A DNA stretch of 12,214 nt from Firmicutes bacterium UBA7523. GTDB taxonomy: Bacteria > Bacillota > Dethiobacteria > Dethiobacterales > Dethiobacteraceae. The position numbers and the translations under genes are program-made. Every line of letters starts with the position of its first letter. Position 1 is the first letter of the stretch. Location: assembly GCA_002479415.1 (NCBI GenBank), contig DLMZ01000002.1, positions 8,745 to 20,958 of the forward strand. The letters run 5' to 3'. The notes below the pieces were generated by a model. The model was not told where the DNA came from, searched no databases, and saw only the letters and a program-made list of their open reading frames with translations. Below, piece after piece: positions 1-7,517 of the stretch.

Positions 1-227
1 AAATCATGTAGCGCTGGCTCTTTTAATTAGACTTCATCTCATCACAACAAATTGTTGCAAGAAATAGTATTATGTTCTGTCGAGATTTTTTGCATGTTGC
101 AAGAACGAAACATAATAGTTACTTTTAGTTAAAAGGAAAATGAGGCAGAACTATCCACCTCATGCAGGAATACTAGCATAAAGCAGATAATTATAAAAAG
201 TATCAAATTGAGGCAAGGAAAGGCACG
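1..227. other. Non-coding AT-rich stretch with small repeats
   Basis: No convincing gene is seen here. The stretch holds a 13-base inverted repeat at 45-57 (arms CAACAA/TTGTTG around one A), an 11-base direct repeat TGTTGCAAGAA at 53-63 and 95-105, and a weak 6-base hairpin (ATGAGG/CCTCAT) at 140-163. The inverted repeat could be an operator-like site, but no gene with a clear promoter follows closely. Nothing resembling the missing N-terminal part of the downstream channel remnant can be read in any frame. Confidence 0.4.
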
Positions 228-485
228 GTGAGCCTATGGCCGGACGTTACCACGAATTTAAGGAAAAACTGTTCCCCGCAAACTCCAGCCGGCAAGATGC
301 TATCCAGCGTTCTTATGGTTATCGCCTACGGAATACTTGCGGTACCAACGGGAATCGTTACTTATGAGCTAGTCCAAGCACCTCGTGCATCCGCTGCAAT
401 TAAAAAGTGTCTGAAATGCTATTCGGAATTCTCCTCTGAGGATGACCGCTACTGCTCAAAGTGCGGGACACCGTTGCAGCCTTGA
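228..485 (+). pseudogene. C-terminal remnant of a voltage-gated-type K+ channel with zinc ribbon
   Basis: The 85-codon open frame begins at a GTG preceded by AAGGA. From residue 16 it reads like the end of an ion-transport-family potassium channel: SPQTPAGK, one membrane helix (about residues 24-46, with AYGILAVPTGIVTYEL, a typical S6 ending), then a short zinc ribbon with C61-x2-C64 and C76-x2-C79. The preceding part should carry the selectivity filter TVGYGD. Instead the DNA at 225-251 reads like that motif with extra bases: ACGGTG, AGC, an extra C, TATGGC, extra CG, then GACGTTACC. A further insertion of roughly 24 bases separates it from CCGCAAACTCCA. Helices S1-S5 and the pore helix are absent upstream. 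The remnant cannot form a channel. A short membrane-anchored zinc-ribbon protein might still be made, but decay of an older gene is more likely. Confidence 0.6.
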
Positions 486-596
486 CAACATTCAGAACCA
501 ATACTAAGAGCCTTGTTAAAACGTCTCCATGAAATCTGCAATAGCATGTTTTTTTTCGCATGGGTTAAAATAGTACAGCTAAAGGACAGCGATGCA

Positions 597-624
597 TTGA
601 ATAATCGTATAAAATATCTACAAT
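597..624 (+). promoter_or_regulatory. Possible sigma-70 type promoter
   Basis: TTGAAT (597-602) and TACAAT (619-624) are separated by 16 bases, giving four and five matches to the two consensus hexamers. Transcription would begin around 631. That sits almost on the ATG at 634 and so favours the TTG at 658 as start of the next gene. This is a visual match only. Confidence 0.3.
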
Positions 625-633
625 ACGCTAGCC

Positions 634-1122
634 ATGATAAGAGAGAGGTTGCTCTATTTGAAAAGCATTAACTTAACCTTAGGTGCATTATCCGGTTTAA
701 TCGCAGGCACGGTAGGGGTCATCTTTAGCCATACAGTATACCTATTTGGCATTACTCCATTTTCATCTATACACTTAGCTGCAGCTATATTAATAAGAGA
801 CAACTTCAAATTAAGCCTCGGCGGTTTTATTTTAGCTCTGATTAACCACTTAGTAATTTCCGCTACATTTGGAGTAGCTATGGTTATAATATTATACTAC
901 ACTGGGAAAAAACACTACATCATTAAAGGTGTTGGCTTTGGATATTTAACCTGTCTGTTTCTATCTGCCTTCTTAATCCCCTTAATTCGTACGGATATCG
1001 ATTTAATACCAAGTGCTGTGTCAAGTGCTGGCAAGCTTTTTACTCACTCACTAATAGGGGTTGTTTCTGCCTACATTATTGTTAAATACGGAGAAATTAG
1101 CATTACTCCACAGCAAGAATAA
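634..1122 (+). CDS. Small four-helix integral membrane protein, function unknown
   Basis: I do not recognise the family. The 162-residue product is strongly hydrophobic with about four membrane helices (roughly residues 13-35, 63-88, 93-115 and 130-150), glycine-rich patches such as LGALSGLIAGTVG in the first, and no catalytic motif or cysteine. The start is uncertain. ATG at 634 has no ribosome binding site, whereas the in-frame TTG at 658 is preceded by GAGAGG nine bases upstream and would give a 154-residue protein beginning just before the first helix. The possible promoter at 597-624 also fits the later start. The gene stands alone on this strand, converging with the carboxypeptidase gene across a 34-base gap that shows no obvious terminator hairpin. 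Confidence 0.7.
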   Translation: MIRERLLYLKSINLTLGALSGLIAGTVGVIFSHTVYLFGITPFSSIHLAAAILIRDNFKLSLGGFILALINHLVISATFGVAMVIILYYTGKKHYIIKGVGFGYLTCLFLSAFLIPLIRTDIDLIPSAVSSAGKLFTHSLIGVVSAYIIVKYGEISITPQQE

Positions 1123-1156
1123 AAGAGCACTAATATTCCCGCAGATTAACTCGCCA

Positions 1157-2635
1157 TCAATGCAGATTCATATCTTTTATGCACATGTCAAACATTTGAG
1201 GCAGTAACTTGTCAAAGTTATATTTAAAATAATCACGATGATGCATTTCTCTTGTAGTAGCTGTATATCCTAAAGGTTCCGCTTTCCCCTTAACTCTTAT
1301 CCCGACTTCAATTGTTGCAATTCTAATGTCAGGATTAATAGGATTCAAATGATGTTTTATATTTTCTAAGCTTTTAAATTGAATTGAAGGCATACCAACA
1401 CCGTCAACAACCGGAAGAAGACGCCCCAGCGAAGGGTCGAACTTATATCCCATCGCCACATCATAAGCATAAGCTGTTGAAAAACCATTTGTTCCATCTA
1501 AAGTATTATTCACCCATGTTCTGGCGAGGAGGCTATATTTATTAGAACTAACACCTCGATTAAATATAGCTAATAATTCTTCTCCAAACTTTTTGGATGC
1601 TAACTTTTTAGTTTCAATATCGTTGTCGCGACCACAGTAAATACCTCCACCTTGCATATGAATAGATATGTAAGAATAAGCATGAGGAATATGACATTCA
1701 ATCCATTTCATTAATGCTTGTGTCTCTTTAGCACTACCTAAATACGGTCCGGGGTAAAAAGAATTATCCGGCACAGAACTTGTAAAAGGATTTTGGGTAT
1801 ATCCATTTCCTACTTGACTTGACCCACTAGATATAAAATTTCTGTTAAGATCTACTCCATTTGCGTTACCGTTCCACCGCGTACTGCCACTTGCGATATT
1901 CATTTCACGTCCATCAGGATTAGCTACCGGTACTGCTTCTATTCGGATTTTACTAAGCTGAGCTCGTGTGGCTTCACAAGTTTGGGCCTTAATAACTAAA
2001 TCAGAAATCATTTTTAGAATATAACCGCTTCCAGCAAATTCGCGTGCATGAATTTGTCCTTCAAACATAAGACGAGGAGCATTTTCATTTTGACCAAAAT
2101 TAACAGAAATAGCATATATATTTCTCCCTTTTTCTGATTTTCCGATAACATAAACATCTACACCTTTATAACGTGATAGATTCAGCATAATCCACTCATA
2201 GTCCTTATAAGCATAGAATTTACGTAAATCAACAACAATTCTATCAGGTTCCCCTGGAACATACGCCTTACGCCATTCTTGATTCATCGCTTTTTGATAC
2301 TCTTCATAGGGCATCCCTATAGCTAGAAATCTGCCATACTGTTTATATTTTTCATTAGCCTCATTTAGAGGCAAGAGCCTTGTATCTTGCAGGGGAAAGA
2401 TCGGCGCTGTTGGATTGGTTAACATTGGAAGCAAATCACAGTTTTCTTCATTAGTAGCTCCTAAATCTTCTTGGTGAATAGAGGTTCTATTTCCATTTCC
2501 AGCTACTGTTTTTTTATGGGCACCCAAACCAAGCGAGGACAATAAAATAGTCGCCGCTATGATTATAGCTGTTTGTTTTTGCATGAATTTTTTCTTATTT
2601 TTAGCATTGCTTTTTTCGTCCATAGAATTAATCAT
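1157..2635 (-). CDS. Secreted or membrane-anchored M14 zinc carboxypeptidase
   Basis: A 492-residue zinc metallopeptidase of family M14, expected to remove C-terminal residues from peptides or from cell-wall peptides outside the cytoplasm. The active-site set is complete: zinc ligands H196 and E199 in GQIHAREF, the third ligand H326 in SYISIHMQGG, substrate-binding residues in GVDLNRNF (N264, R265), the PVANPDG and YPGPYLGS segments usual in the family, and general base E443 in IATIEVGI. The N-terminus has lysine-rich residues 8-20, a hydrophobic stretch (about 21-38) and GLGAHKK, consistent with a signal peptide or anchor. It lacks the lipobox cysteine. About 100 residues of linker precede the catalytic domain. 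The ATG at 2633-2635 follows GGGGGAT, whereas the second ATG (residue 5) has no ribosome binding site. The natural substrate cannot be deduced. Confidence 0.9.
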   Translation of the reverse strand: MINSMDEKSNAKNKKKFMQKQTAIIIAATILLSSLGLGAHKKTVAGNGNRTSIHQEDLGATNEENCDLLPMLTNPTAPIFPLQDTRLLPLNEANEKYKQYGRFLAIGMPYEEYQKAMNQEWRKAYVPGEPDRIVVDLRKFYAYKDYEWIMLNLSRYKGVDVYVIGKSEKGRNIYAISVNFGQNENAPRLMFEGQIHAREFAGSGYILKMISDLVIKAQTCEATRAQLSKIRIEAVPVANPDGREMNIASGSTRWNGNANGVDLNRNFISSGSSQVGNGYTQNPFTSSVPDNSFYPGPYLGSAKETQALMKWIECHIPHAYSYISIHMQGGGIYCGRDNDIETKKLASKKFGEELLAIFNRGVSSNKYSLLARTWVNNTLDGTNGFSTAYAYDVAMGYKFDPSLGRLLPVVDGVGMPSIQFKSLENIKHHLNPINPDIRIATIEVGIRVKGKAEPLGYTATTREMHHRDYFKYNFDKLLPQMFDMCIKDMNLH

Positions 2636-2685
2636 TTATCCCCCATAAAAAACGTTTTATCTACTAATATGTATTGTATTAAGGG

Positions 2686-2715
2686 ATAATACATAATTAT
2701 AAAGGGGTTTTTCAA
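2686..2715 (-). promoter_or_regulatory. Likely promoter of the M14 carboxypeptidase gene
   Basis: On the minus strand TTGAAA (2715-2710) and TATTAT (2691-2686) are separated by 18 bases, each hexamer matching five of six consensus positions. The start codon lies about 50 bases downstream. A second TATAAT-like sequence lies between the hexamers but has no well placed partner. Confidence 0.5.
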
Positions 2716-2716
2716 C

Positions 2717-2763
2717 AACAAAGAAACCGCAATGCGGTAAATGCACATTGCGGTTTCTTTGTT
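2717..2763. terminator. Perfect 18-bp hairpin, terminator-like in both directions
   Basis: The left arm AACAAAGAAACCGCAATG (2717-2734) pairs perfectly with its complement at 2746-2763 around an 11-base loop. The GC core CCGC/GCGG is flanked by A-rich and T-rich arms, so either strand gives a stem ending in a U-rich stretch, like a bidirectional intrinsic terminator. It is oddly placed, between two divergent genes rather than at a gene end, and nearly touches the predicted -35 of the carboxypeptidase promoter. It could insulate the two units, attenuate the fprA leader, or be left from a lost gene. Confidence 0.55.
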
Positions 2764-2974
2764 AAAGGTTATATTAAATACATTGTCAGCAAACTAACTA
2801 TAATCTCAGGTATAAATTAACTAATATGTTGAATGATTACTTTTAAAGGAAAAACAAAATTCGAAATAAACAGGAATAATAGCTATTACGTTGAATTAAA
2901 TATATACGAAAAAGATGGTCATATCTGCGAACAAGCTTTAAATAGTTGCAACTATAAGAAAGGAGCTAACACAC

Positions 2975-4165
2975 ATGAGTTCACTCGAAATAAAGCCGGG
3001 GATTTATTGGGTCGGAGCCGTTGATTGGAATCTGCGTTATTTTCACGGCTACCTCACACCAAGGGGCACCTCTTACAATGCGTATCTGGTAGTAGATGAA
3101 AAAATAACCCTAATTGACACCGTTAAGAATCCCCATTTTGATGAAATGCTTGCCAATATAAAGCAAGTGGTTGATCCCGAAAAAATTGATTATTTGGTTG
3201 TCAGCCATGTGGAGATGGACCACTCCGGAAGTGTTCCGGAAATAATGGCACTGGCTCCAAAGGCCAAGCTGGTTACTTCTGCAAAAGGTAAAAGTGGACT
3301 TCAAAGCTACTATAAAAGCGATAACTGGGATTTCATGGTCGTAGGTTCGGGAGATGATCTTTGTACCGGGAAATACACCCATAAATTTATCCCCACACCT
3401 ATGGTACACTGGCCGGATTCTATGGCAGTTTATATTCCAGAAGCAAAATTGCTCTTACCTAATGATGCCTTCGGGCAGCATATCGGCTCATATCAGCGTT
3501 TTGATGATGAACTGGGGAGCAGTATAGCATACGAGGAAGCGGCCAAATACTATGCCAACATAGTATTGCCTTATGGAAGCCAAGTAACTAAGGCATTAGA
3601 AGCTCTTGAGAATCTTGATATTGACATGATTGCCCCCAGCCATGGGCTGATTTGGCGCTCATACCTGGCAGATATTCTCAAAGCATATAAGCAGTGGGCG
3701 TCACATCAAACTGAGAATAAAGCTTTAATCGTTTATGATACTATGTGGGATTCCACAAAAAAGATTGCTTTGTCGTTAAAGGATGGATTGGAAGATGCAG
3801 GGATTCCTGTTGCAATAAGGTTCTTGCAAACCAGTCATATTTCAGAAATAATGTCCGACGTGCTTACATCAAAAGCTATACTTATTGGCTCTCCCACCCT
3901 TAACAATGGTATGCTGCCTACGGTAAGCGCCTTTCTCACATACCTTAAAGGCTTACGCCCCCAAAAACGCCTTGGACTCGCATTTGGATCTTACGGTTGG
4001 GGCGGCCAAGGAGCTAAAGAGACGGCTTCCTTGATGGAGTCTTTTGGATGGGATATGCCACTTGAGTATATTAACATTCCTTATCTTCCTAACCGGGAAG
4101 AACTAGACAAAGTTAGAGAAGCTGGTCGAAAGCTAGGCGAAGCAGTCAGAAAGGAGATTTCCTAA
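2975..4165 (+). CDS. fprA: A-type flavoprotein (flavodiiron protein), O2/NO reductase
   Basis: The 396-residue product has the standard two-domain flavodiiron architecture. Residues 1-245 are a metallo-beta-lactamase-like domain with the full set of diiron ligands: H78-x-E80-x-D82-H83, H145 in MVHWPDSM, D164 in PNDAFGQH and H223 in PSHGLIW. Residues 247-390 are a flavodoxin-like FMN domain (LIVYDTMWDSTKKIA phosphate loop, then IGSPTLNNG and FGSYGWGG). The family reduces O2 to water and/or NO to N2O in the cytoplasm of anaerobes, with electrons supplied by rubredoxin. The neighbouring hrb product would deliver them. The ATG follows AAGGAG with a 9-base spacer. hrb begins directly after the TAA, so the two are one transcript. 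No clear promoter was found between the upstream hairpin and the start. Confidence 0.96.
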   Translation: MSSLEIKPGIYWVGAVDWNLRYFHGYLTPRGTSYNAYLVVDEKITLIDTVKNPHFDEMLANIKQVVDPEKIDYLVVSHVEMDHSGSVPEIMALAPKAKLVTSAKGKSGLQSYYKSDNWDFMVVGSGDDLCTGKYTHKFIPTPMVHWPDSMAVYIPEAKLLLPNDAFGQHIGSYQRFDDELGSSIAYEEAAKYYANIVLPYGSQVTKALEALENLDIDMIAPSHGLIWRSYLADILKAYKQWASHQTENKALIVYDTMWDSTKKIALSLKDGLEDAGIPVAIRFLQTSHISEIMSDVLTSKAILIGSPTLNNGMLPTVSAFLTYLKGLRPQKRLGLAFGSYGWGGQGAKETASLMESFGWDMPLEYINIPYLPNREELDKVREAGRKLGEAVRKEIS

Positions 4166-4840
4166 ATGGACTTGAAAGCAATGCACAAAATATCTTATGG
4201 TCTCTACGTAATCGGAGCTAAAAAAGATAACCTAATTAACGCTCAAACTGCCAATTCTGTAATTCAGATATCTGCGGATCCGGTTACAGTTGCAGTCAGT
4301 ATTAACAAGAAAAACTTAACTCACGAGTACATTTTAGCCGATGGATACTTTACTGTATCCATCCTGGAGAAGGACACCCCTCTCTCCCTTATAGGCTTAT
4401 TCGGTTTCAAAAGCGGCAGAGAAACAAATAAATTTTCGGATACTGAGTATGCCGTAACAACCAATGGATTGCCTTATATTACCGGCAATGCCTTAGCTTA
4501 CATGGAAGCGAAAGTCATTAATACACTGGATGCGGGAACACATACCATTTTTCTTGGGCAGATAATAGCAGCAAATTCCTTAAAAAGCGGCGAACCGATG
4601 ACGTATGCTTACTACCACCAGGTCAAGAGCGGAAGCGCACCCGCTCTCTTAAATAAAAAAGAAAGGAGCTCAAATAAAATGGATAAATACGTATGTAATG
4701 TCTGCGGTTATGTCTACGATCCTGAGGCGGGAGATGCGGAAAACAATATCGCACCGGGCACTCCTTTTGCCGACCTGCCGGAAGACTGGGTCTGTCCGGT
4801 CTGCGGAGTTGGAAAAGACGAATTTGAAAAGGATAATTGA
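4166..4840 (+). CDS. hrb: High-molecular-weight rubredoxin (flavin reductase-rubredoxin fusion)
   Basis: A 224-residue fusion. Residues 1-155 form a flavin-reductase-like FMN-binding domain (NSVIQISADPVTVAVSINKKN, then TVSILEKDTPLSLIGLFGFKSGR). Residues 172-224 are a complete rubredoxin with iron ligands C177-x2-C180 and C210-x2-C213. In Moorella the equivalent protein passes electrons from NAD(P)H to FprA, and the adjacent fprA gene supports the same role here. ATG at 4166 directly follows the fprA stop, with AAGGAG (4151-4156) nine bases before it. The 3' end overlaps the next gene by one base (TGATG). Unusually, the linker (about 156-171) encodes a good internal ribosome binding site before an in-frame ATG at the rubredoxin start, so a separate 53-residue rubredoxin may also be made. 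Confidence 0.94.
   Translation: MDLKAMHKISYGLYVIGAKKDNLINAQTANSVIQISADPVTVAVSINKKNLTHEYILADGYFTVSILEKDTPLSLIGLFGFKSGRETNKFSDTEYAVTTNGLPYITGNALAYMEAKVINTLDAGTHTIFLGQIIAANSLKSGEPMTYAYYHQVKSGSAPALLNKKERSSNKMDKYVCNVCGYVYDPEAGDAENNIAPGTPFADLPEDWVCPVCGVGKDEFEKDN
4663..4668 (+). promoter_or_regulatory. Internal ribosome binding site inside hrb
   Basis: AAGGAG lies ten bases before the in-frame ATG at 4679-4681, which is exactly the first residue of the rubredoxin domain (MDKYVCNVCGY). The surrounding AT-rich linker looks like a former intergenic region read through after a gene fusion. Translation from here would give a free 53-residue rubredoxin ending at 4840. Confidence 0.5.
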
Positions 4841-5799
4841 TGTCACATAAAATACTACGTTTATTAACAAACAGAGCTTTTGTTTTAATACTTGCTTTTG
4901 TTGCTGGCTTGGTTTTCAGCAATACTGCCAGCAGTGCCGCCGTGTTGACAATGCCGGCACTTGCTGTGGTTCTAGCTGTTTCCTCAACGCAAGTATCTGT
5001 GAAAGACTTCTTCCCTTTAAGAACAATGGTCCGCCCTGTTCTTATGGCATTTCTATTAAACTACTGCTTGCTTGGAGGCTTAATTCTGCTTCTAGCTTGG
5101 CAGCTCATGCCCTCCAGAGATTTGTGGGTTGGCTATGTATTATTAGCAGCCTCACCTCCGGGAATTGCGGTAATCCCATTTACCTACATTCTAAAAGGAA
5201 ACATGAAGCTGTCACTACTGGGCACATTCGGCGTTTACCTGCTATCTGTGCCGCTAACGCCGGCATTAGTTTATCTCTTTACTGGAGATGCCGGCGTTTC
5301 TCCTCTCCGATTGATTAATACCATGATTTTTCTCATCCTCTTACCCTTTATCGTTTCGCAGTTTCTTAATACCGGCAAAGCGGTTCAGTACATCAATAAA
5401 TGGAGAGGTCCCATTATTAATTGGGGATTTTTCATAGTTATCTTTTCCGTGGTGGGTTTAAACCAAGAGGTGTTCTTAAGGCAGCATGATGTATTAATTC
5501 CTGTCTCCATCGTTGCACTTGCAAGCTTTATTGCTCCTGCTCTGTCAATGGAACTTATGGGTAAAAAGCTAAATATCGCACTGCCGGAACGGAACAGTTA
5601 TATATTACTTTCCTCCATAAAAACCTCTGCTTTTGCCGCAGCAGTTGGAATTAATCTTTTTGGTGAAGTCGCCTCCGTTCCAGGTGCGGTAGTAAGCGCT
5701 TGGTACGCTCTTTATTTTATTTACCTCGGCTTTAGAGGCGATAAAATAAATGCTGCTCAGCACATCCCAGAACATATAACAACAATTGAAACACTATAA
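4840..5799 (+). CDS. Bile-acid:sodium-symporter (BASS/SBF) family membrane protein
   Basis: A 319-residue membrane protein with about nine or ten helices, resembling the bile acid:sodium symporter superfamily. Seen features: a polar-broken helix AASPPGIAVIPFTYILKGN (about 103-121), similar to the family's sodium/substrate crossover, and a late segment SSIKTSAFAAAVGINLFG (about 258-275) matching the second crossover. These are family-level resemblances, and the transported substrate is unknown; organic anions are usual in the family. The start is taken as the ATG at 4840, which overlaps the hrb TGA by one base and has AAGGA six bases upstream. A TTG one codon earlier is possible but less likely. 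Coupling to fprA-hrb suggests co-expression under oxidative or nitrosative stress, which is inference. The gap to the convergent ABC gene (5800-5858) shows no clear terminator. Confidence 0.75.
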   Translation: MSHKILRLLTNRAFVLILAFVAGLVFSNTASSAAVLTMPALAVVLAVSSTQVSVKDFFPLRTMVRPVLMAFLLNYCLLGGLILLLAWQLMPSRDLWVGYVLLAASPPGIAVIPFTYILKGNMKLSLLGTFGVYLLSVPLTPALVYLFTGDAGVSPLRLINTMIFLILLPFIVSQFLNTGKAVQYINKWRGPIINWGFFIVIFSVVGLNQEVFLRQHDVLIPVSIVALASFIAPALSMELMGKKLNIALPERNSYILLSSIKTSAFAAAVGINLFGEVASVPGAVVSAWYALYFIYLGFRGDKINAAQHIPEHITTIETL

Positions 5800-5858
5800 G
5801 TGCATAAATATCAACCGCAAGCTTTAAGGTATTTTTGTCACTAATAACACATCATATT

Positions 5859-7517
5859 TTAAGGCATATTGTATATCCTGTCACAGTACTGCCGGATAGA
5901 TGGTCTATGTGATACAATTACACATGTTTTGCCATGCAATCCCGCTCTAATTCTGGAAAGGATTTCTTTCTCACAAGATTCATCTAGAAATGAAGTAGCT
6001 TCATCCAGAAGTAATATCGGGGCATCTCTAAGAAGTGCCCTGGCTATACTAATTCTTTGCAGTTGTCCCTCCGACAAACCCTCACCACTTTCTCCAATGA
6101 GGGTTTCTTCTTTTAATGATAATTGATTGATAAAATCTAAAGCACACGCCATAAATAAAGCGTTTTTCACTTCTTCGTGGGTAACATTTTCACGCCCCAC
6201 TTTTAAATTTTCTATAATTGTTCCCGAAAACAAAGTGTTACCTTGTGAAACATATGCAAAATAAGGCCTTGTCTCTGGAGAAACACTCTTTGTTTCTCCA
6301 TGTTTATTAAATAAAAACAAACGACCTTCGTCAGGATAGATTAGCGCCAAGAATAACCTCAAAAGAGTTGTTTTCCCTTTTCCCGAAGGTCCCATAATAC
6401 CAAGAATTTCACCAGGCTCTATCTTCAAATTAAAATCCTTAAATATCCACCCATCATTATAATAAGCATACCCCATGTTTTCCACAGCCAGACCCCATGG
6501 ATCTTGCTTATTTACAATTGATGCTTTTCCCGCTATTCGCTCTTTTGGCAGCCCCTCCAAATACATAAGTCTTTCGACTGAAGCCATCGTTGACGACCAC
6601 TTTGGCAAATAATGCGCTAATCCCATAAATGGTCCTTGCACTTGATTAATTAGTTGCAAAAACGCAGCCAAGGTACCGAAGGTAATCACTCCTTGAGCAA
6701 GGCGATAAGCGCCCCATAAAAGAGCTAATAAATAGCCCCCTCCAAAGCCCAAGGACAGCATTGCTGTTGCACCCGTTCCATATACAGATTTTTTAATAGT
6801 CCAAGTACGATGAATCTTTTGGTATTCATCAATCTTAACAGAAACATTATCTTCCAAGTCAAAAACTTTAACTGTTAAAATATTTGTTATAATTTCTTGC
6901 AATGTCTTTCTTACAGTACTTTCCGCATCTTGAGCTTTAGCATGCAAGTTCCTAATTATTGGGGAAAAGAGCTTATTTAAAAGTATGAATACAGGACCTA
7001 TTAAAATAGCAAAAACTGCGAGAATAGGATCAAAATAATAAAGCAGCACGAAAGCGCCTATCAGCCTTGTCGACAGAGCGATTATGCCCGGTACCATAGT
7101 CGTTACCCCGCTAACCACCACAGAAACATCGCTGGTCATCCGGGTCAGAATTTCTCCCGAGTGAATCCTCGAATAAAACAGCCATTGGCTTTCCAATAAA
7201 CGGTCAAGCACACCTGCTCTCATGGAGTTTGTCATATCTTTAGTGACCTTTGTACTAAGAACACTAGACACTGATTGAACAAGAATTTCTATTACCATAA
7301 CAACAGCTAGAGCAATGCCATAATAAATCAAACTACCTTCCGTTGCTCCTGTTGCTACATCAATCAGTAATTTAGAAAGAAAAGCAAATGCTACCCCAAA
7401 AAAAGAAAGGCTTACACCTATTACTACAATAAATATTAAGGAAATCCTATGTAATTGCACATAATGAGCTAGCCATTTAATCTCTTTTCTATAGTAATCA
7501 TTTTCCTTTTTTTTCAT
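5859..7517 (-). CDS. ABC exporter (fused membrane and ATPase domains) of the RiPP operon
   Basis: A 552-residue half-transporter. Residues about 25-300 are a six-helix exporter-type membrane domain, and residues 345-552 the ATPase. Complete motifs are visible: Walker A GPSGKGKT (376-383), Q-loop Q425, signature LSEGQ (481-485), Walker B ILLLDE (ending E506), D-loop SFLD and H-loop H537. It should function as a homodimer in the membrane and, from context, export the mature peptide. There is no N-terminal C39 peptidase domain (the protein starts with a short charged segment), so leader cleavage must come from elsewhere, probably the upstream protease gene. The ATG at 7515-7517 lies inside the end of that gene (20-base overlap) and follows GAGGA. 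It is the last gene of the operon, and the protein ends soon after the H-loop. Substrate assignment is inference. Confidence 0.9.
   Translation of the reverse strand: MKKKENDYYRKEIKWLAHYVQLHRISLIFIVVIGVSLSFFGVAFAFLSKLLIDVATGATEGSLIYYGIALAVVMVIEILVQSVSSVLSTKVTKDMTNSMRAGVLDRLLESQWLFYSRIHSGEILTRMTSDVSVVVSGVTTMVPGIIALSTRLIGAFVLLYYFDPILAVFAILIGPVFILLNKLFSPIIRNLHAKAQDAESTVRKTLQEIITNILTVKVFDLEDNVSVKIDEYQKIHRTWTIKKSVYGTGATAMLSLGFGGGYLLALLWGAYRLAQGVITFGTLAAFLQLINQVQGPFMGLAHYLPKWSSTMASVERLMYLEGLPKERIAGKASIVNKQDPWGLAVENMGYAYYNDGWIFKDFNLKIEPGEILGIMGPSGKGKTTLLRLFLALIYPDEGRLFLFNKHGETKSVSPETRPYFAYVSQGNTLFSGTIIENLKVGRENVTHEEVKNALFMACALDFINQLSLKEETLIGESGEGLSEGQLQRISIARALLRDAPILLLDEATSFLDESCEKEILSRIRAGLHGKTCVIVSHRPSIRQYCDRIYNMP

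Noticed and set aside
2833..3024. A 63-codon plus-strand open frame ahead of fprA
   Set aside because: The ATG has no ribosome binding site, the frame overlaps the well supported fprA start by 50 bases, and the product matches nothing known. The first 38 residues look somewhat protein-like, so a small leader gene is not fully excluded.
4623..4922. Minus-strand open frames opposite the end of hrb
   Set aside because: They are antisense shadows of the rubredoxin and transporter genes, without ribosome binding sites or recognisable protein features.
5800..5858. A terminator between the convergent transporter and ABC genes
   Set aside because: Only a short T-rich patch is seen; no stem of useful length could be drawn.
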